Part shown: one piece after another, positions 63,790-64,000 of the stretch
Layout of the letters: each line of letters opens with the position of its first letter
How positions within the stretch are numbered: the stretch's first letter is position 1
Assembly (NCBI GenBank): GCA_023399215.1
Contig: JAEWQJ010000009.1
Coordinates: 62,001 to 126,000 of the forward strand
Direction: 5' to 3'
Origin: Methanobacteriota archaeon
Lineage (GTDB): Archaea > Halobacteriota > Methanosarcinia > Methanosarcinales > Methanosarcinaceae
DNA length: 64,000 nt
Made by a program: the position numbers and the translations under genes
Notes under the pieces: generated by a model
Told to the model about the DNA's origin: nothing
The model's database searches: none
The model's input: the letters and a program-made list of their open reading frames with translations, nothing else

Positions 63790-64000
63790 AAAAATCCTAC
63801 GATGAGAACATATAATTTTTTACAAAGTATTTATATTGCTACCTTTTAAAACCTTCGATCCCTATTTATTAGCTCTTCGCTGTTTTGTGTGGACCAAAAA
63901 TAGTTGCTTAGTTGAAACATGACCATCCAAAAAGAGAAATATCGATCCTGAATACAGGTGACATTTTTCAAGCGAATTCGATTTAAGGAAAGCTGTAAGA
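63790..64000. other. Window edge, upstream of the last gene
   Basis: AT-rich sequence upstream of the leftward gene at 63789. I see no gene in the last 200 bases. Confidence 0.4.

Overview
The window looks like a chromosome segment of a Methanosarcina-type methanogenic archaeon. The evidence is: an archaeal exosome, proteasome and RNase P gene cluster; an Rrp41 with a long acidic repeat tail; an EchC-like hydrogenase subunit; a UPF0228 protein; DUF2180, DUF2284 and DUF432 proteins; and very long, AT-rich, repeat-filled intergenic regions. Many genes start with GTG or TTG behind a good ribosome binding site. I saw no rRNA, tRNA or CRISPR array.

Layout. Positions 1-5.5 kb hold a tight leftward operon: a SIS-HAD fusion, a phosphoribosyltransferase-like protein, an ORC/CDC6-like AAA ATPase, and a fourth gene cut by the window edge. 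It looks like a poorly characterised conflict (defence) system and is the strongest candidate for something new. Then come an M3 oligopeptidase and a membrane cluster (6.4-14.5 kb) with two MscS channels, DUF432, CorA and a transmembrane-helix protein. Positions 14.7-18.5 kb hold iorA-iorB-aryl-CoA ligase, with a perfect inverted repeat upstream. Positions 19-21.6 kb hold a flavin-type oxidoreductase, a methyltransferase and a transposase remnant. Positions 21.8-25.5 kb hold a membrane glycosylation set (GT-C protein, ArnE-like transporter, PHP protein, UbiA-type prenyltransferase), which may make and use a lipid-linked pentose. Then follow a desulforedoxin-like protein, a surface beta-propeller/PKD protein, a malic enzyme and a JAMM peptidase.

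Positions 31-46.6 kb carry the information-processing cluster, all leftward: L15e, an RNA-binding protein, Rpp30, Pop5, PsmA, SBDS, Rrp4, Rrp41, Rrp42, L37Ae and RpoP. About 5.3 kb further on come Brix and the KEOPS subunit Pcc1. The gap between RpoP and Brix holds an HTH regulator, a zinc-ribbon miniprotein, a DUF2284 protein, a QueG-like protein with a decayed paralogue, and one or two MITE-like elements.

Positions 46.8-64 kb are accessory. They hold secreted proteins, an orphan EchC, a run of small redox and zinc proteins (AhpD-like, two DUF2180, desulforedoxin, a 40-residue protein), an MgtC/DUF4010 transporter, a metallophosphoesterase, unknown membrane proteins and an FG-GAP surface protein. 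Dispersed terminator-like repeats and an insertion-sequence remnant lie between them. Several short genes (RpoP, two desulforedoxins, a GRE-small-subunit-like Cys protein, a zinc-ribbon protein, a 40-residue protein) were read directly from the sequence. Family names come from recognition of motifs by eye; no database search was made.
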